A stretch of 64,000 nt of DNA from Arbacia lixula (Eukaryota; Echinodermata; Echinoidea; Arbacioida; Arbaciidae), in NCBI GenBank assembly GCA_963669155.1, contig OZ022577.1, positions 34,231,850 to 34,295,849 on the forward strand, read 5' to 3'. Of this stretch, positions 1 through 10,338 are shown piece after piece. Both the position numbers and the translations under genes were made by a program. Position 1 is the first letter of the stretch. Every line of letters starts with the position of its first letter. The notes beneath the pieces are model-generated. The model worked only from the letters and a program-made list of their open reading frames with translations, was not told the DNA's origin and did not search any database.

Positions 1-93
1 CCCGAAAGACAAAGTGATGATGATCTGCTCCCCGAAAGTGACCCGGAGGTAGAGGCACAGAATGACGGTAGCACAGGTGTTGAAGCTGCGACT
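1..93 (+). CDS. Possible 3' part of an upstream coding exon (partial)
   Basis: Only frame 1 is open across these bases; the other two forward frames hit stops. The 31 codons give an acidic, Asp/Glu/Ser-rich stretch (begins PERQSDDDLLPESD) with no recognisable domain. It runs into a good donor (ACT|GTGAGT at 94) in phase 0. The exon starts before the window. The next good acceptor in the right phase that leads to convincing coding sequence is at 6803, also phase 0, so this may be the acidic linker exon of the integrase/OTU gene. It could instead belong to an unrelated gene to the left. The coding bias and splice site are seen; the link to the downstream gene is inferred. Confidence 0.4.
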
Positions 94-290
94 GTGAGTA
101 TATGTTAAAAATCTTATAACGTTGGCCTATCATTTTGATTATATCTAACATTAGCCTCCTTCACTGTTAATACAAACTTTCATGGTTAACGTTAGATCAA
201 ATTTAATTAAACATGGAGATCTAGCTTTTCATTGTACCCGTAGCGGAGCAATAATTGTCTGCGGAGCAAATGTCATGGAACCCATAGTTT
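94..290. other. Short intergenic or intronic stretch before the satellite
   Basis: AT-rich sequence after the donor at 94. No coding or repeat structure is recognised. The first degenerate satellite-like words (TTTAACCTGTCT) appear near its end. Confidence 0.4.
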
Positions 291-3200
291 TAACCTGTCT
301 TCATAGTTTAACCTGTCTTTATAGTGTAACCTGGCTCTAAATACAGTGTAACATGGTTCTAAAATGTAACTTGGCTCTAAAGTGTAACTTAATTGGCTCT
401 AAAGTGTAACCTGGCTCTAAAGTGTAAACTGGCTCTAAAGTGTTGTCTCTTAAGTGTAACAATGGCCTATTCTGGCATTATAGTGTAAACTAGTTTCATA
501 GTGTAGCCTGTCTCTATAGAGTAACCTGTCTCTATAGTGTAACCTACCTCTAATGTGTAACCTGGGCCTGGCTCTACAGTGTAACCTGGCTCTAAAGTGT
601 AACTTGGCTCTAAAGTGTAACCTGTCTATTGTGGCATTATAGTGGAAGCTGGCTCTAAAGTGTAACCTGGCTCTGAAGTGTAACCTGGCTCTAAAGTGTT
701 GTCTCTTTAGTGTAACCATGGCCTATTTCTGGCATTATAGTGTAAACTAGCTTCATAGTGTAACCTGTCTCTATAGTGTAACCTGTCTCTATAGTGTAAC
801 CTGTCTGTATAGTGTAACCTGCCTCTAATGTGTAACCTGGCTCTACAGTGTAACCTGGCTCTAAAGTGTAACCTGTCTATTGTGGCTTTATAGTGGAAGC
901 TGGCTCTAAAGTGTAACCTGGCTCTTAACTAAGTGTAACCTGGCTCTTAAGTGTTACCTGGCTCTACAGTGTAACCTGGCTCTAAAGTGTAACCTGGCTC
1001 TAAAGTGTAACCTGGCTCTTAAGTGTAACCTGGCTCTGAAGTGTAATCTGGCTCTGAAGTGTAACCTGTCTATTGTGGCTTTATAGTGGAAGCTGGCTCT
1101 AAAGTGTAACTGGCTCTTAACTAAGTGTAACCTGGCTCTTAAGTGTAACCTGGCTCTGAAGTGTAACCTGGCTCTAAAGTGTAACCTGGCTCTAAAGTGT
1201 TGTCTCTTAAGTGTAACCATGGCCTATTCTGGCATTATAGTGTAAACTAGCTTCATAGTGTAACCTGGCTCTACAGTGTAACCTGGCTCTAAAGTGTAAC
1301 CTGTCTATTGTGGCTTTATAGTGGAAGCTGGCTCTAAAGTGTAACCTGGCTCTGAAGTGTAACCTGGCTCTTAAGTGTAACCTGTCTATTGTGGCTTTAT
1401 AGTGGAAGCTGGCTCTAAAGTGTAACCTGGCTCTGAAGTGTAACCTGTCTGTATAGTGTAACCTACCTCTAATGTGTAACCTGGCTCTACAGTGTAACCT
1501 GGCTCTAAAGTGTAACCTGTCTATTGTGGCTTTATAGTGGAAGCTGGCTCTAAAGTGTAACCTGGCTCTGAAGTGTAACCTGGCTCTTAAGTGTAACCTG
1601 GCTCTAAAGTGTAACCTGGCTCTAAAGTGTAACCTGGCTTTATAGTGTAACCTGGCTCTAAAGTGTAACCTGGCTCTTAAGTGTAACCTGGCTCTGAAGT
1701 TTAACCTGGCTCTGAAGTGTAACCTGTCTATTGTGGCTTTATAGTGGAAGCTGGCTCTAAAGTGTAACTGGCTCTTAACTAAGTGTAACCTGGCTCTTAA
1801 GTGTAACCTGGCTCTGAAGTGTAACCTGGCTCTAAAGTGTAACCTACCTCTACAGTGTAACCTGGCTCTAAAGTGTAACCTGGCTCTAAAGTGTAACCTG
1901 GCTCTTAAGTGTAACCTGGCTCTAAAGTGTAACCTGGCTCTTAAGTGTAACCTGGCTCTGAAGTGTAACCTGGCTCTATAGTGTAACCTACCTCTAATGT
2001 GTAACCTGGCTCTACAGTGTAACCTGGCTCTAAAGTGTAACCTGTCTATTGTGGCTTTATAGTGGAAGCTGGCTCTAAAGTGTAACTGGCTCTTAACTAA
2101 GTGTAACCTGGCTCTGAAGTGTAACCTGGCTCTAAAGTGTAACCTGGCTCTAAAGTGTTGTCTCTTAAGTGTAACCATGGCCTATTCTGGCATTATAGTG
2201 TAAACTAGCTTCATAGTGTAACCTGGCTCTACAGTGTAACCTGGCTCTAAAGTGTAACCTGTCTATTGTGGCATTATAGTGGAAACTGGCTCTACAGTGT
2301 AACCTGGCTCTAAAGTGTAACCTGGCTCTAAAGTGTAACCTGGCTCTAAAGTGTAACCTACCTCTAATGTGTAACCTGGCTCTACAGTGTAACCTGGCTC
2401 TAAAGTGTAACTTGGCTCTACAGTGTAATCTGGCTCTGAAGTGTAACCTGTCTATTGTGGCTTTATAGTGGAAGCTGGCTCTAAAGTATAACCTGGCTCT
2501 AAAGTGTAACCTGGCTCTAAAGTGTAACCTGGCTCTTAAGTGTAACCTGGCTCTGAAGTGTAACCTGGCTCTAAAGTGTTGTCTCTTAAGTGTAACCATG
2601 GCCTATTCTGGCATTATACTGTAAACTAGCTTCATAGTGTAACCTGGCTCTACAGTGTAACCTGTCTATTGTGGCTTTATAGTGGAAGCTGGCTCTAAAG
2701 TGTAACCTGGCTCTACAGTGTAACCTGGCTCTACAGTGTAACCTGTCTATTGTGGCTTTATAGTGGAAGCTGGCTCTAAAGTGTAACCTGGCTCTACAGT
2801 GTAACCTGGCTCTAAAGTGTAACCTGTCTATTGTGGCTTTATAGTGGAAGCTGGCTCTAAAGTGTAACCTGGCTCTTAACTAAGTGTAACCTGGCTCTTA
2901 AGTGTTACCTGGCTCTACAGTGTAACCTGGTTCTACAGTGTAACCTGTCTATTGTGGCTTTATAGTGGAAGATGGCTCTAATGTGTAACCTGGCTCTACA
3001 GTGTAACCTGGCTCTAAAGTGTAACCTGGCTCTAAAGTGTAACCTGGCTCTACAGTGTAACCTGGCTCTAAAGTGTAACCTGGCTCTGAAGTGTAACCTG
3101 GCTCTGAAGTGTAACCTGGCTCTAAAGTGGAAGATGGCTCTAAAGTGGAAGCTGGCTCTAAAGTGTAACCTGGCTCTGAAGTGTAACCTGTCTATTGTGG

Positions 3201-3534
3201 CTTTATAGTGGAAACTGGCTCTAAAGTGTAACCTGGCTCTAAAGTGTAACCTGGCTCTACAGTGTAACCTGGCTCTAAAGTGTAACCTGGCTCTGAAGTG
3301 TAACCTGGCTCTGAAGTGTAACCTGGCTCTAAAGTGGAAGCTGGCTCTAAAGTGGAAGCTGGCTCTAAAGTGTAACCTGGCTCTGAAGTGTAACCTGGCT
3401 CTAAAGTGTAACCTGGCTCTAAAGTGTAACCTGTCTATTGTGGCTTTATAGTGGAAACTGGCTCTAAAGTGTAACTTGGCTCTAAAGTGCAACCTGGCTC
3501 TAAAGTTGAACCTGGCTGTAAGCTAGGTGTAACC
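291..3534. repeat. 18-bp minisatellite array, about 3.2 kb
   Basis: The array repeats the 18-mer CTGGCTCTAAAGTGTAAC about 180 times, with point variants (CTCTTAAG, CTCTGAAG, CTCTACAG). Longer variant blocks recur: about sixteen copies of a block containing TCTATTGTGGCTTTATAG, and five of a block starting TTGTCTCTTAAG near 443, 699, 1200, 2158 and 2579. This indicates higher-order amplification. Eighteen bases is six codons, so some frames stay open for hundreds of codons (LHFRAR repeats on the minus strand, LALKCN on the plus strand). These open frames follow from the period and are not evidence of a gene. The left edge decays gradually; the right edge is sharper and lies 12 bases before the next element. 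Confidence 0.95.
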
Positions 3535-3545
3535 TCATGCAGATG

Positions 3546-4757
3546 TAGCGCCATGTAAAATGGGCTGAGCATAACCTTAATTTGGGGATAGATACGGGAC
3601 AAAAGTCCAGCGTAAACCCAGTGGGCAGGTGGTCAGGTTTCAACGATTGACGGTGCTCACTTGAACAGTCCAAAATGGCGGAGAAAAGTTATAGAAATTG
3701 TTCAGCTTTGGAGAATTGTTCTTCCACCTCGAATAACAATCAGTTGAGTCCAAAAATCGAAATCAAATATTGGTGCACTGCTGGCAAAGCAAATATAAAA
3801 GCAGGCGAAGGGAAAATACAAAAAAGGGAAAGGAGGGGAATTTATACCTCATCATGCATTCATACCATTTTCGCTCCTACACCAAAATGTGCATCTCTTG
3901 ATGGGGAGTTCCTATTCTTTCCTTATAATTACTGTTGTGTTGGGATCATGGGTGGTGAATATAGTCCAGCAGTATACATGAAGTTGCATTACTCAGTGAA
4001 ACAGAATAGGAGAGTTGTTCATGACCTCGGTGGGGCTTGCCCAAAAGAGAGGGAGTCTGTTTAATGACCTCGTGGGCTTGACAGATGGATAACTTTGTTT
4101 TGGCATAAATGTGCTGAATGTGTGAGTCCTAACTTTGTTTTGGCATAAATGTGCTGAATGGGTAATATCCATATAACATTACATCCCATAATATTCCTAT
4201 CTTTCTGCCCTACCAACAACCTCCCGATTCCTTATTCCTATTCTTAAATACATATTCAAGCCCTAGCTCTCCCCAAAATGCCAACCCCAGCTACTTTTCC
4301 CCTCAAACATCCCTGGATATTGTCCGGCCAGCGCGGCAACTTATGACAGCTCGCACATTAACCCATTGACCTGAAGGACCCCATCCATTTCCAACTATTA
4401 ACAAAAAGTTAAAACAATTCTTATCTCCTCGGATCTCACAACTATTTCTCTTAGATACGAAATATCACAAGCAACTATCAAATACCAATTTATCAAATGG
4501 ACCGAACGAGCACTGGGCATTTACAACCATCAGCTACTCAGGCAAACTCCTCATTTCTCCCCAAACTATTTCCTTTGGATAAAAATTATCAAAAGAAACC
4601 ACAGAGCACTAGGAATATCGAAAAAAATACTAACAGCAAGGGCAAACTCCTCATACCGAGTGAAATAAACCACCTGCCCACTGGGTTCACACTGGACTTT
4701 TGTCCCGTATCTATCCCCTAAATTAAGGTTATGCTCAGCCCATTTTACATGGCGCTA
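3546..4757. mobile_element. Non-autonomous DNA transposon with ~85-bp terminal inverted repeats
   Basis: The left end (3546-about 3633, TAGCGCCATGTAAAATGGGC...) reappears as its reverse complement at about 4669-4757, with only a few mismatches. The element is about 1.2 kb. If the outer TA is the target duplication the ends begin GCGCC; no longer duplication is visible. The interior has a 129-codon open frame (3675-4064, begins MAEKSY) that I do not recognise, and a direct duplication of a 30-base word (AACTTTGTTTTGGCATAAAT...) at 4091 and 4131. No transposase motif is seen, so it is probably a deletion derivative. The superfamily is uncertain. Confidence 0.75.
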
Positions 4758-5319
4758 TACATGTATGATATATAATTTTTCGCACAGGCCAAATTGTCTG
4801 TCTAACCCCGGCTAAGGAAATACTTGTTTTTCTAACACAAAATTCTGTAATCCCGGACTAGTTGTATACCATTCATGAGTGCTTATCTCTAATATACCGT
4901 TTTCGTAATGTATTCACAATTCCCCCCTAACTGCGTAGTAACGCGTTATTGCATTCACCTGTATCTAGTTACATGTATTCACATTCAATGGATGGAATGC
5001 ACTTTGAATCCATTAGTTGTGGCTACTCGGACAAACCTCGGACAAGCTTTAGGCGTACCCATTAGTAACGTACTGTTTGAATGACGTGAATAAAATTTGC
5101 ATACATGTACATAACGAAATTGGACTATTTGATAAATATGCCCTAGGGCATACATTGCTTACCGTCACATGGCTCACGAATCTACGGTAATCACGAAGGA
5201 AAATACACCCTAGATTAGCACAATCGCAAGATCACACGGCATGATCCACTGTTGGAATGTAGATCTAAACGGTCTCGGCATGAATTCAGGATAGAAAACG
5301 GAAGTCCTTTATCTGATTT
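4758..5319. other. Noncoding, nothing recognised
   Basis: AT-rich unique-looking DNA between the TIR element and a purine-rich repeat. No supported exon, RNA gene or repeat. Confidence 0.4.
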
Positions 5320-5660
5320 AATTGATAGAAGAAAAGAGGAAAGAAGAATCAAAACAGAAATACATAAGAAATCATACAAAAAAGAAGGAAGGACAAAACA
5401 AAGAAATACATGAGATATGAAAGCAGAAGTTGATTGAAGAAAAGATGAAAGAAGAGTTTACGTAGAGATATTAGAAATCATAAAGACGGAAGGAGAAAAC
5501 AAAGTTATGAGAATTGATAGAATATGAAAGACTTAAAACAAGAAAATATATAAATATTCATAAAAAGATAATGAAAAATAAAACCACTAAAATACATACA
5601 CTGTAGGAATTAATTGAAGAAAATACAAAGAAAAAGATGACAAAAAGAAATGTACATGTA
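5320..5660. repeat. Degenerate purine-rich tandem repeat
   Basis: Diverged units start with TTGATAGAAGAAAAGAGGAA (near 5321), TTGATTGAAGAAAAGATGAA (near 5431) and TTAATTGAAGAAAATAC (near 5609), each followed by AGAAATCATA/AAAGACGGAAGGA-like words. The first two are about 110 bases apart. The region is nearly all A and G on the plus strand. Confidence 0.5.
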
Positions 5661-5703
5661 GAAGAATTGAGCGCGCGTTTTCCCCCTCACTGGACGTGTT
5701 ACC

Positions 5704-5887
5704 TAGCCTAGGTACTAGGTTGTGAGGTGCATGGACACAACCCAATCTGTTTATAAAAACTATGTCTGGTAACACAGACTGAAGCCAGAGGAGCTATGAC
5801 GTCATTAGGGCGTAGTCTGTGTTACCAGACGTAGTTGTTAACAGACTGGGTTGTGTCCATGCACCTCACAGCCTAGTACCTAGGCTA
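5704..5887. mobile_element. 184-bp foldback MITE with perfect 9-bp target duplication (copy A)
   Basis: The two halves are inverted copies over about 77 bases; the ends read TAGCCTAGGTACTAGG / CCTAGTACCTAGGCTA. The element is flanked on both sides by CGTGTTACC (5695-5703 and 5888-5896), a perfect 9-bp direct repeat. A 9-bp duplication fits Mutator-like or Merlin-like elements better than Tc1/mariner or hAT. The centre holds TGACGTCA (5797-5804). A second copy lies at 46216-46417. Confidence 0.85.
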
Positions 5888-5939
5888 CGTGTTACCAAGG
5901 ATGTTTAAGCACATGGATATACATCGCTTTGAACAAGGT

Positions 5940-6588
5940 TTGAAGCCGCCACTTAATATTCATGACTAGCAGCTGCTCTCAACAATATGATGCATACTCG
6001 ATTGCGTCACGTTCACCTGGATTTTATAGGTCATATGCATTCCTATACATGCATACATGCATTTCAGCTTTCGCTGCTGAACTTTTAATTTTGTCACTAA
6101 GTGCTTGTTATGTAGTTAATAAGGACAAGCGAATACAAAATTTGATACTTTTGAGATGAAAATACTAGCTTGGGCGCGGCTGGGCACGTTTTTCATGTTA
6201 CTTGTCTGAAAGGAAAATATCTGAAAGTATCGTTTCATGCAATTTTTTAATGGAATATGATGCGGAACATTGTGAAATTGAGACTTTTATACTGCAACTT
6301 AATATCACATTTAGAGCCTTTTTGCCACATTGTAACAGTATTCCTCGACTGAATCTTTATAGATGCATCGTAGGTATGACATGTCACAACTGCGCAAGCA
6401 TATGGGGTGAGGATATTTCCCCCAAATTCTTCTGCGCATCCGATTTGGTTTATATGTCAAATCCAGGCAAAAATCATCCAGAGAATCCGCGGATTCGAAC
6501 ATGGGAGATCAAAGAGAAAATCTTTGTAAAGCGTTCTTTTGTGACTAGAAGGAGAGTACAATGAATCTGCATTAATTAAACGGCTGAT
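5940..6588 (+). repeat. Dispersed ~0.65-kb repeat, copy 1
   Basis: From the CCGCCACTTAATATTCATGA word to the GAATCTGCATTAA...ACGGCT word this segment matches 33868-34501 in the same orientation, with substitutions and small indels throughout. Open frames inside (for example 6202-6564) are not conserved in the second copy, which argues against coding. It is probably an old transposon fragment; no terminal repeats are identified. Confidence 0.8.
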
Positions 6589-6802
6589 GGATATCCAGTG
6601 GTAAAACATCCTTGGTGTTACCATGACCTGAATGCACCTCGCGATTATCGCAGACGTTCGTTCTAATCTAAATTTGGGTAAACCTTGTATAAAAAAAATC
6701 TACATAAACCAACAATAAAAAGGGGTTCAAGGATTTAGTAGTTTTTTTGCCTATGAATACTTTGTTTTACAGTTTCTTTCTCTTTTTTTTCTTGAATTAA
6801 AG

Positions 6803-7570
6803 GTCACAAACCTCAAGAGGACTAGAGACCCTTCTGCGATGGATCCAGGTATCTATATGGGAGTCTTCAATGCATTGAGCAGTGGACATCATGGGGCAAC
6901 CAAGGCCGCGAAGGAAGAAAACAAGAATTGGTATCGAGTCTGCAGATTCCTCCGAAAGTGGCCTGGTGTCCAGATTAATTTGATTCACAACCCTGTATCA
7001 GGAAACTTGGAGAGACGACTTGTTTTCCCCACCGATGACTCTTTCAGAATCATAGTCAGGACAGATGAGATTAATGCAATTATAGACAAGTACTATCGTG
7101 AGACTGTTGGTGATGGAGCAATGAAACTCACCAAGCGGATTCAGAGGGTGTTCATTGGACTTAATAAGAGGATAATTCAACAGTGGCTGAATAAGAAACC
7201 ATCCGTGCAGAAAGTTAAACCTATATTCAAAAACTGTGCGCCGCTGATTCCTGTAGGGGCACGCTCCGTGATGGAACGTAACCAAGTGGATTTAGTAGAT
7301 ATGAGGAGTGTAGGAGGAGAAGGCAGGTATAATTACGTATTGAGCGTCATCGATGTGTTCAGCCGGTATTTGTTCCTGAAGCCACTCCAATCGAAGAGTG
7401 CCGAAGAGGTGGCTGGTGTCCTTGGTGGAATATACAATGACTTTGGACCCCCGAAAATATTGCAGTCTGACAGAGGAACAGAATTCAAAGGGGCTGTCAA
7501 GCAACTGATGAGTAGTCTTGGTGTCAGGATTATACTCAGTGCTCCTTATAAGCCACAATCTCAGGGAAAA
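6803..7570 (+). CDS. Integrase/OTU protein, exon with N-terminal and DD of the DDE core
   Basis: The exon starts after a long pyrimidine tract and AG (6801-6802), phase 0, and ends at AAA|GTAAGT (7570/7571), giving 256 codons. It encodes an N-terminal region beginning VTNLKRTRDPS, then an integrase core. The first catalytic Asp is in QVDLVDM, the second in LQSDRGTEF, and the exon ends in the PYKPQSQGK motif before the catalytic Glu. This is a cut-and-paste or retrovirus-like integrase fold of the Ginger/KRBA2-like type (family assignment from recalled motifs). The usual H2C2 zinc finger ahead of the core is not intact: the expected G-H-G-G and C-x-x-C spots read GDGAMK and KPSVQK. No stop or frameshift is present, so the gene may be active or domesticated. 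Confidence 0.85.
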
Positions 7571-8091
7571 GTAAGTAATATTCATAAATAAAGTTCTGTG
7601 TTTTGCTTGGCATATCACGGCAAAAAAAATGTTTATTTATTTAATAAGATGAAATAATAAATCGATTGTTGCAGTGTAACTTTAAATACACACATAAACA
7701 TGTACATTGGTTTGTTCAACTTTATGATGTGCAGGATTATAACTTAATTTGAACGATAAAAAGGCCTGCGGGGGGGGGGGAAGACTTATTTGGTCCTCAT
7801 GGGTGTGAGACTTAAATTTGATTTGTGAGGTGTAATTTTTTTCTGACTCACACAATATACTGATTTTCATAATTTTTCACCACTCTGATGAGATGGGGTG
7901 GGGGATTTGGGGGTAGGCATACATGTAATGTACTCCCCTGTTATATCATTATGCTTTAATCAATAAGTTAAATTGTTCCTATATGAGGAACAAGTGAAAG
8001 ACATATGCCCTATATTAACTAGTGGTTAATGTAACAAATTGTAGGCCTATTTTATAGAAAATGAAAATAATTTTTGTTTATATTTTTACAG
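7571..8091 (+). other. Intron of the integrase/OTU gene
   Basis: The donor is GTAAGT and the acceptor is a T-rich tract ending ACAG. Removal rejoins PQSQGK to AERSHGSW, the usual context of the catalytic Glu. Contains a G run (7770s) and a second G-rich patch near 7895; no other feature seen. Confidence 0.85.
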
Positions 8092-8233
8092 GCAGAACGT
8101 AGCCATGGGTCATGGAAGTCCAAACTTCGTCTTCAACTGGAGGAGTTGAACAGCACGAACGACAACTTCCAGTGGGTTGATTCACTTGAAACTGTGACAA
8201 GACTGTATAATGAAGGATACCATTCTTCCCTAG
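8092..8233 (+). CDS. Integrase/OTU protein, exon with the catalytic Glu
   Basis: The sequence opens with AERSHGSWKSKL, carrying the third acidic residue of the DDE triad 35 residues after the second Asp. It ends with LYNEGYHSSL plus one base (phase 1) at CTAG|GTACGA. The motif order (QSQGKAER, then YHSSLG at the next junction) is that of DDE integrases of Ginger, Ty3 and KRBA2-like proteins. It is short but unambiguous because both splice joins restore the family motif in frame. Confidence 0.85.
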
Positions 8234-9143
8234 GTACGATCACTTAATCATTGCAAGCTGTGCAGGCTTGACAGAGGAGAAACTTTTATGCTGTAAACAA
8301 TATTTTGGTCATGAAAACATGTGATTTGGTTTGTAATGTTCGGTAATGAATGACCAAGGGCCAATGAATCCTGGAGGGCCAACAAAAATTGTCATTCGTA
8401 TATAGGCTTAAAAATACATTTTCTGTAAGATGATCTAAGAAGAAGTTATAGAGTCACCTGGGCTCCTTTCCTTGACACTTTAAAGAGACGAGTACACTAC
8501 AGAGAAATGTTATACTACATATACGAGTATACACTCTAAAGACAGATTACACTGTAGATACTTGGTTACCACATACTGTAGTAAAGGTTACACCAGATAC
8601 ATACTAACTGAGCCAGAAAATGCAGCACCTCAAAAATCGCTGTATCAAGGAAAAGATGAAAGCGAAATACACCCTGTACAGTGCATCCAAGAAGAATATA
8701 AACAAATTAAAAAATATGTCACTGGTAAGCTTTTAAAGTCTGGGTAAAAAATCTTTATATGCCAAGTTTGGCCAATGACAAATTTTGGCTTTCTGATCAT
8801 TCATCTGACAAGGAATCAAATGTTACCTTGGTAATTGTAATTTATGGATCACTCCTTCTTTAATTTCTTACACATGGATTTTTTTCTGCAAGGTATGAAA
8901 GGCAGAGCACTCAATCTTCCATGATACCAGAGTGATAAATTTGATATTATTGTTTTTCATAAAAACCCTTTCACATGACATCAGATTGATGTCAAATGAT
9001 ATGTATAAAAGAGAAGTTAATAGAGGCTCTCTAAATTTGGTCTACTTAAGTTGTCAGGGGGACACACATTCGAGCGCCAGATTAGAGAAAACTGTTATCA
9101 GCAAAAGAAATACGGTGTTCTCTTTATGTATATATTTTAACAG
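8234..9143 (+). other. Intron of the integrase/OTU gene
   Basis: From GTACGA to TTTTAACAG, about 0.9 kb. Joining the flanking exons gives YHSSLGMSPFEVFFGRK, a classic post-core integrase motif, so no extra exon is needed inside. No other feature recognised. Confidence 0.8.
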
Positions 9144-9277
9144 GGATGAGTCCTTTTGAAGTGTTCTTCGGGAGGAAAACCAATCGACAGGTGAACTTGT
9201 TAAGTGTGGGGCACCAACTATCACCTGAAGAGATTGAGGTCCAGATGGAGGATTGTCAACACACAGACGTAATAGAG
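9144..9277 (+). CDS. Integrase/OTU protein, post-core exon (3' end uncertain)
   Basis: The acceptor at 9142-9143 completes a Gly codon with the previous exon and gives GMSPFEVFFGRKTNRQ. The reading frame stays open to a stop at 9380-9382. The next exon starts in phase 0, and two phase-0 donors fit: CAG|GTGAAC after 9190 and GAG|GTGAAA after 9277. I prefer 9277 because the extra residues (VGHQLSPEEIEVQMEDCQ...) look like a charged helical linker of a real protein. The tail after 9277 runs into a small inverted-repeat element near 9370, which explains the stop. Confidence 0.65.
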
Positions 9278-9369
9278 GTGAAAGATTTGATACATCCCGC
9301 ATTCAAAGTCCCTAAATATGTACATATCCATATGAAGAAAATCTGCCTGGTGGATACAGAAGAAACAAA

Positions 9370-9540
9370 AAGTAAATCTTGACGAAGTAATGCATATAGC
9401 GCCAACAAGTTTATTTGAATGAAAACCAAAGTTTTGACGTAACACGTCCTCTTCAGGGTTTACACGTTGAAAATTTGTTTTTATTTTCAGTGAACTTTGT
9501 TGGAGTTAAACACGTTTCTTCGTCAAGATCTACTTTATCT
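9370..9540. mobile_element. Small inverted-repeat (MITE-like) insertion
   Basis: AGTAAATCTTGACGAAG near 9371 returns as CTTCGTCAAGATCTACTTT near 9518-9536, so about 22-24 bases of terminal inverted repeat bound a segment of about 170 bp. It sits directly after the integrase post-core exon. Confidence 0.5.
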
Positions 9541-10124
9541 ATATATGCCCCTCGCGGAACGTGAAGTGCAGCGCATCATAATAACATTTAGGCGTTAATG
9601 AAGCTAGCGCGATGCAAAACGTAGTTTTCTGTTCCAATTTTATTAGGCAAGCTTTCGCCCATTCATTAGGCCTTCATCAGGCCTAGAAAGAAAACACAAA
9701 GAATAATATGGTAGGTTTGTATATCGAAAATTGTAGGAAAAAAACATGAAGGAAAATTGTATTATATGTGATACGTTTTTCAGTGTATTATTAATAAGTT
9801 CTGACTTGCAATAGCTTCAAACACCCTTCCTTTCTTGCACATTTGTAGCAAAAAATTTGCACGAACTGTGCAACAAATTGATTGTGGTGAAAGATCTAAC
9901 ATTGAAATCAAATATTGCCCAGCCCTAATAGGGATATAATTTTATCATATAGTCCAAGAGAGGATCATCAGTCGTGTGCAAAGAAATTTGTAACTTACGT
10001 ACAGCTTTATGAAATGCCCACCTGAATAACAAATCTATGAAAACCAAAATTTTAACCCTTAACGAACTATTTCCTGACCAATCTGAGGAAAATAATTCCC
10101 GCAGTTCTCTTGAAAGGAACACAT

Positions 10125-10274
10125 GGGGCCCGTAGTACAAAGAGTTTCGATAAATTCAAATCAAACTCAAAGGTGCGATCGATCTGCAATCCCTATCTTT
10201 TTTTTACATAATTTTAGATTGATCGCAGTTTTAGTTGATTTGAATCTGTCGTAACTCTTTGTACTTCGGGCCCC
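10125..10274. mobile_element. 150-bp foldback MITE starting GGGGCCCG
   Basis: The left arm (GGGGCCCGTAGTACAAAGAG...) and right arm (...CTCTTTGTACTTCGGGCCCC) are inverted copies extending inward over about 60 bases, including a GATCGATC/GATTGATCGC section. Similar GGGCCC-ended foldbacks appear at 31403-31612 and 59377-59548. A target duplication is not clear. Confidence 0.75.
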
Positions 10275-10303
10275 TGGTATATTAAGAGTTAAGAGTTACG
10301 AGG

Positions 10304-10306
<3 letters not shown>

Positions 10307-10334
<28 letters not shown>
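10307..10334. repeat. (AT)n microsatellite
   Basis: AT dinucleotide run immediately left of the tRNA-bearing foldback. A second AT run lies at about 10857-10880, on the other side. Confidence 0.9.

Positions 10335-10337
<3 letters not shown>

Positions 10338-10338
<1 letters not shown>

Noticed and set aside
1207..2178. Long minus-strand open frame (323 codons of LHFRAR repeats) as a protein gene
   Set aside because: It lies wholly in the 18-bp satellite, whose period is a multiple of three; no start context, domain or nonrepetitive sequence supports it.
291..3534. CRISPR-like array
   Set aside because: Repeats are contiguous with no spacers, and the genome is clearly eukaryotic (introns, homeobox gene).
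3675..4064. 129-codon open frame as a transposase gene
   Set aside because: No recognisable motif; it lies inside a TIR element that looks like a deletion derivative.
6202..6564. 120-codon open frame as an extra exon of the integrase gene
   Set aside because: It lies in the dispersed repeat; the frame is not kept in the copy at 33868-34501.
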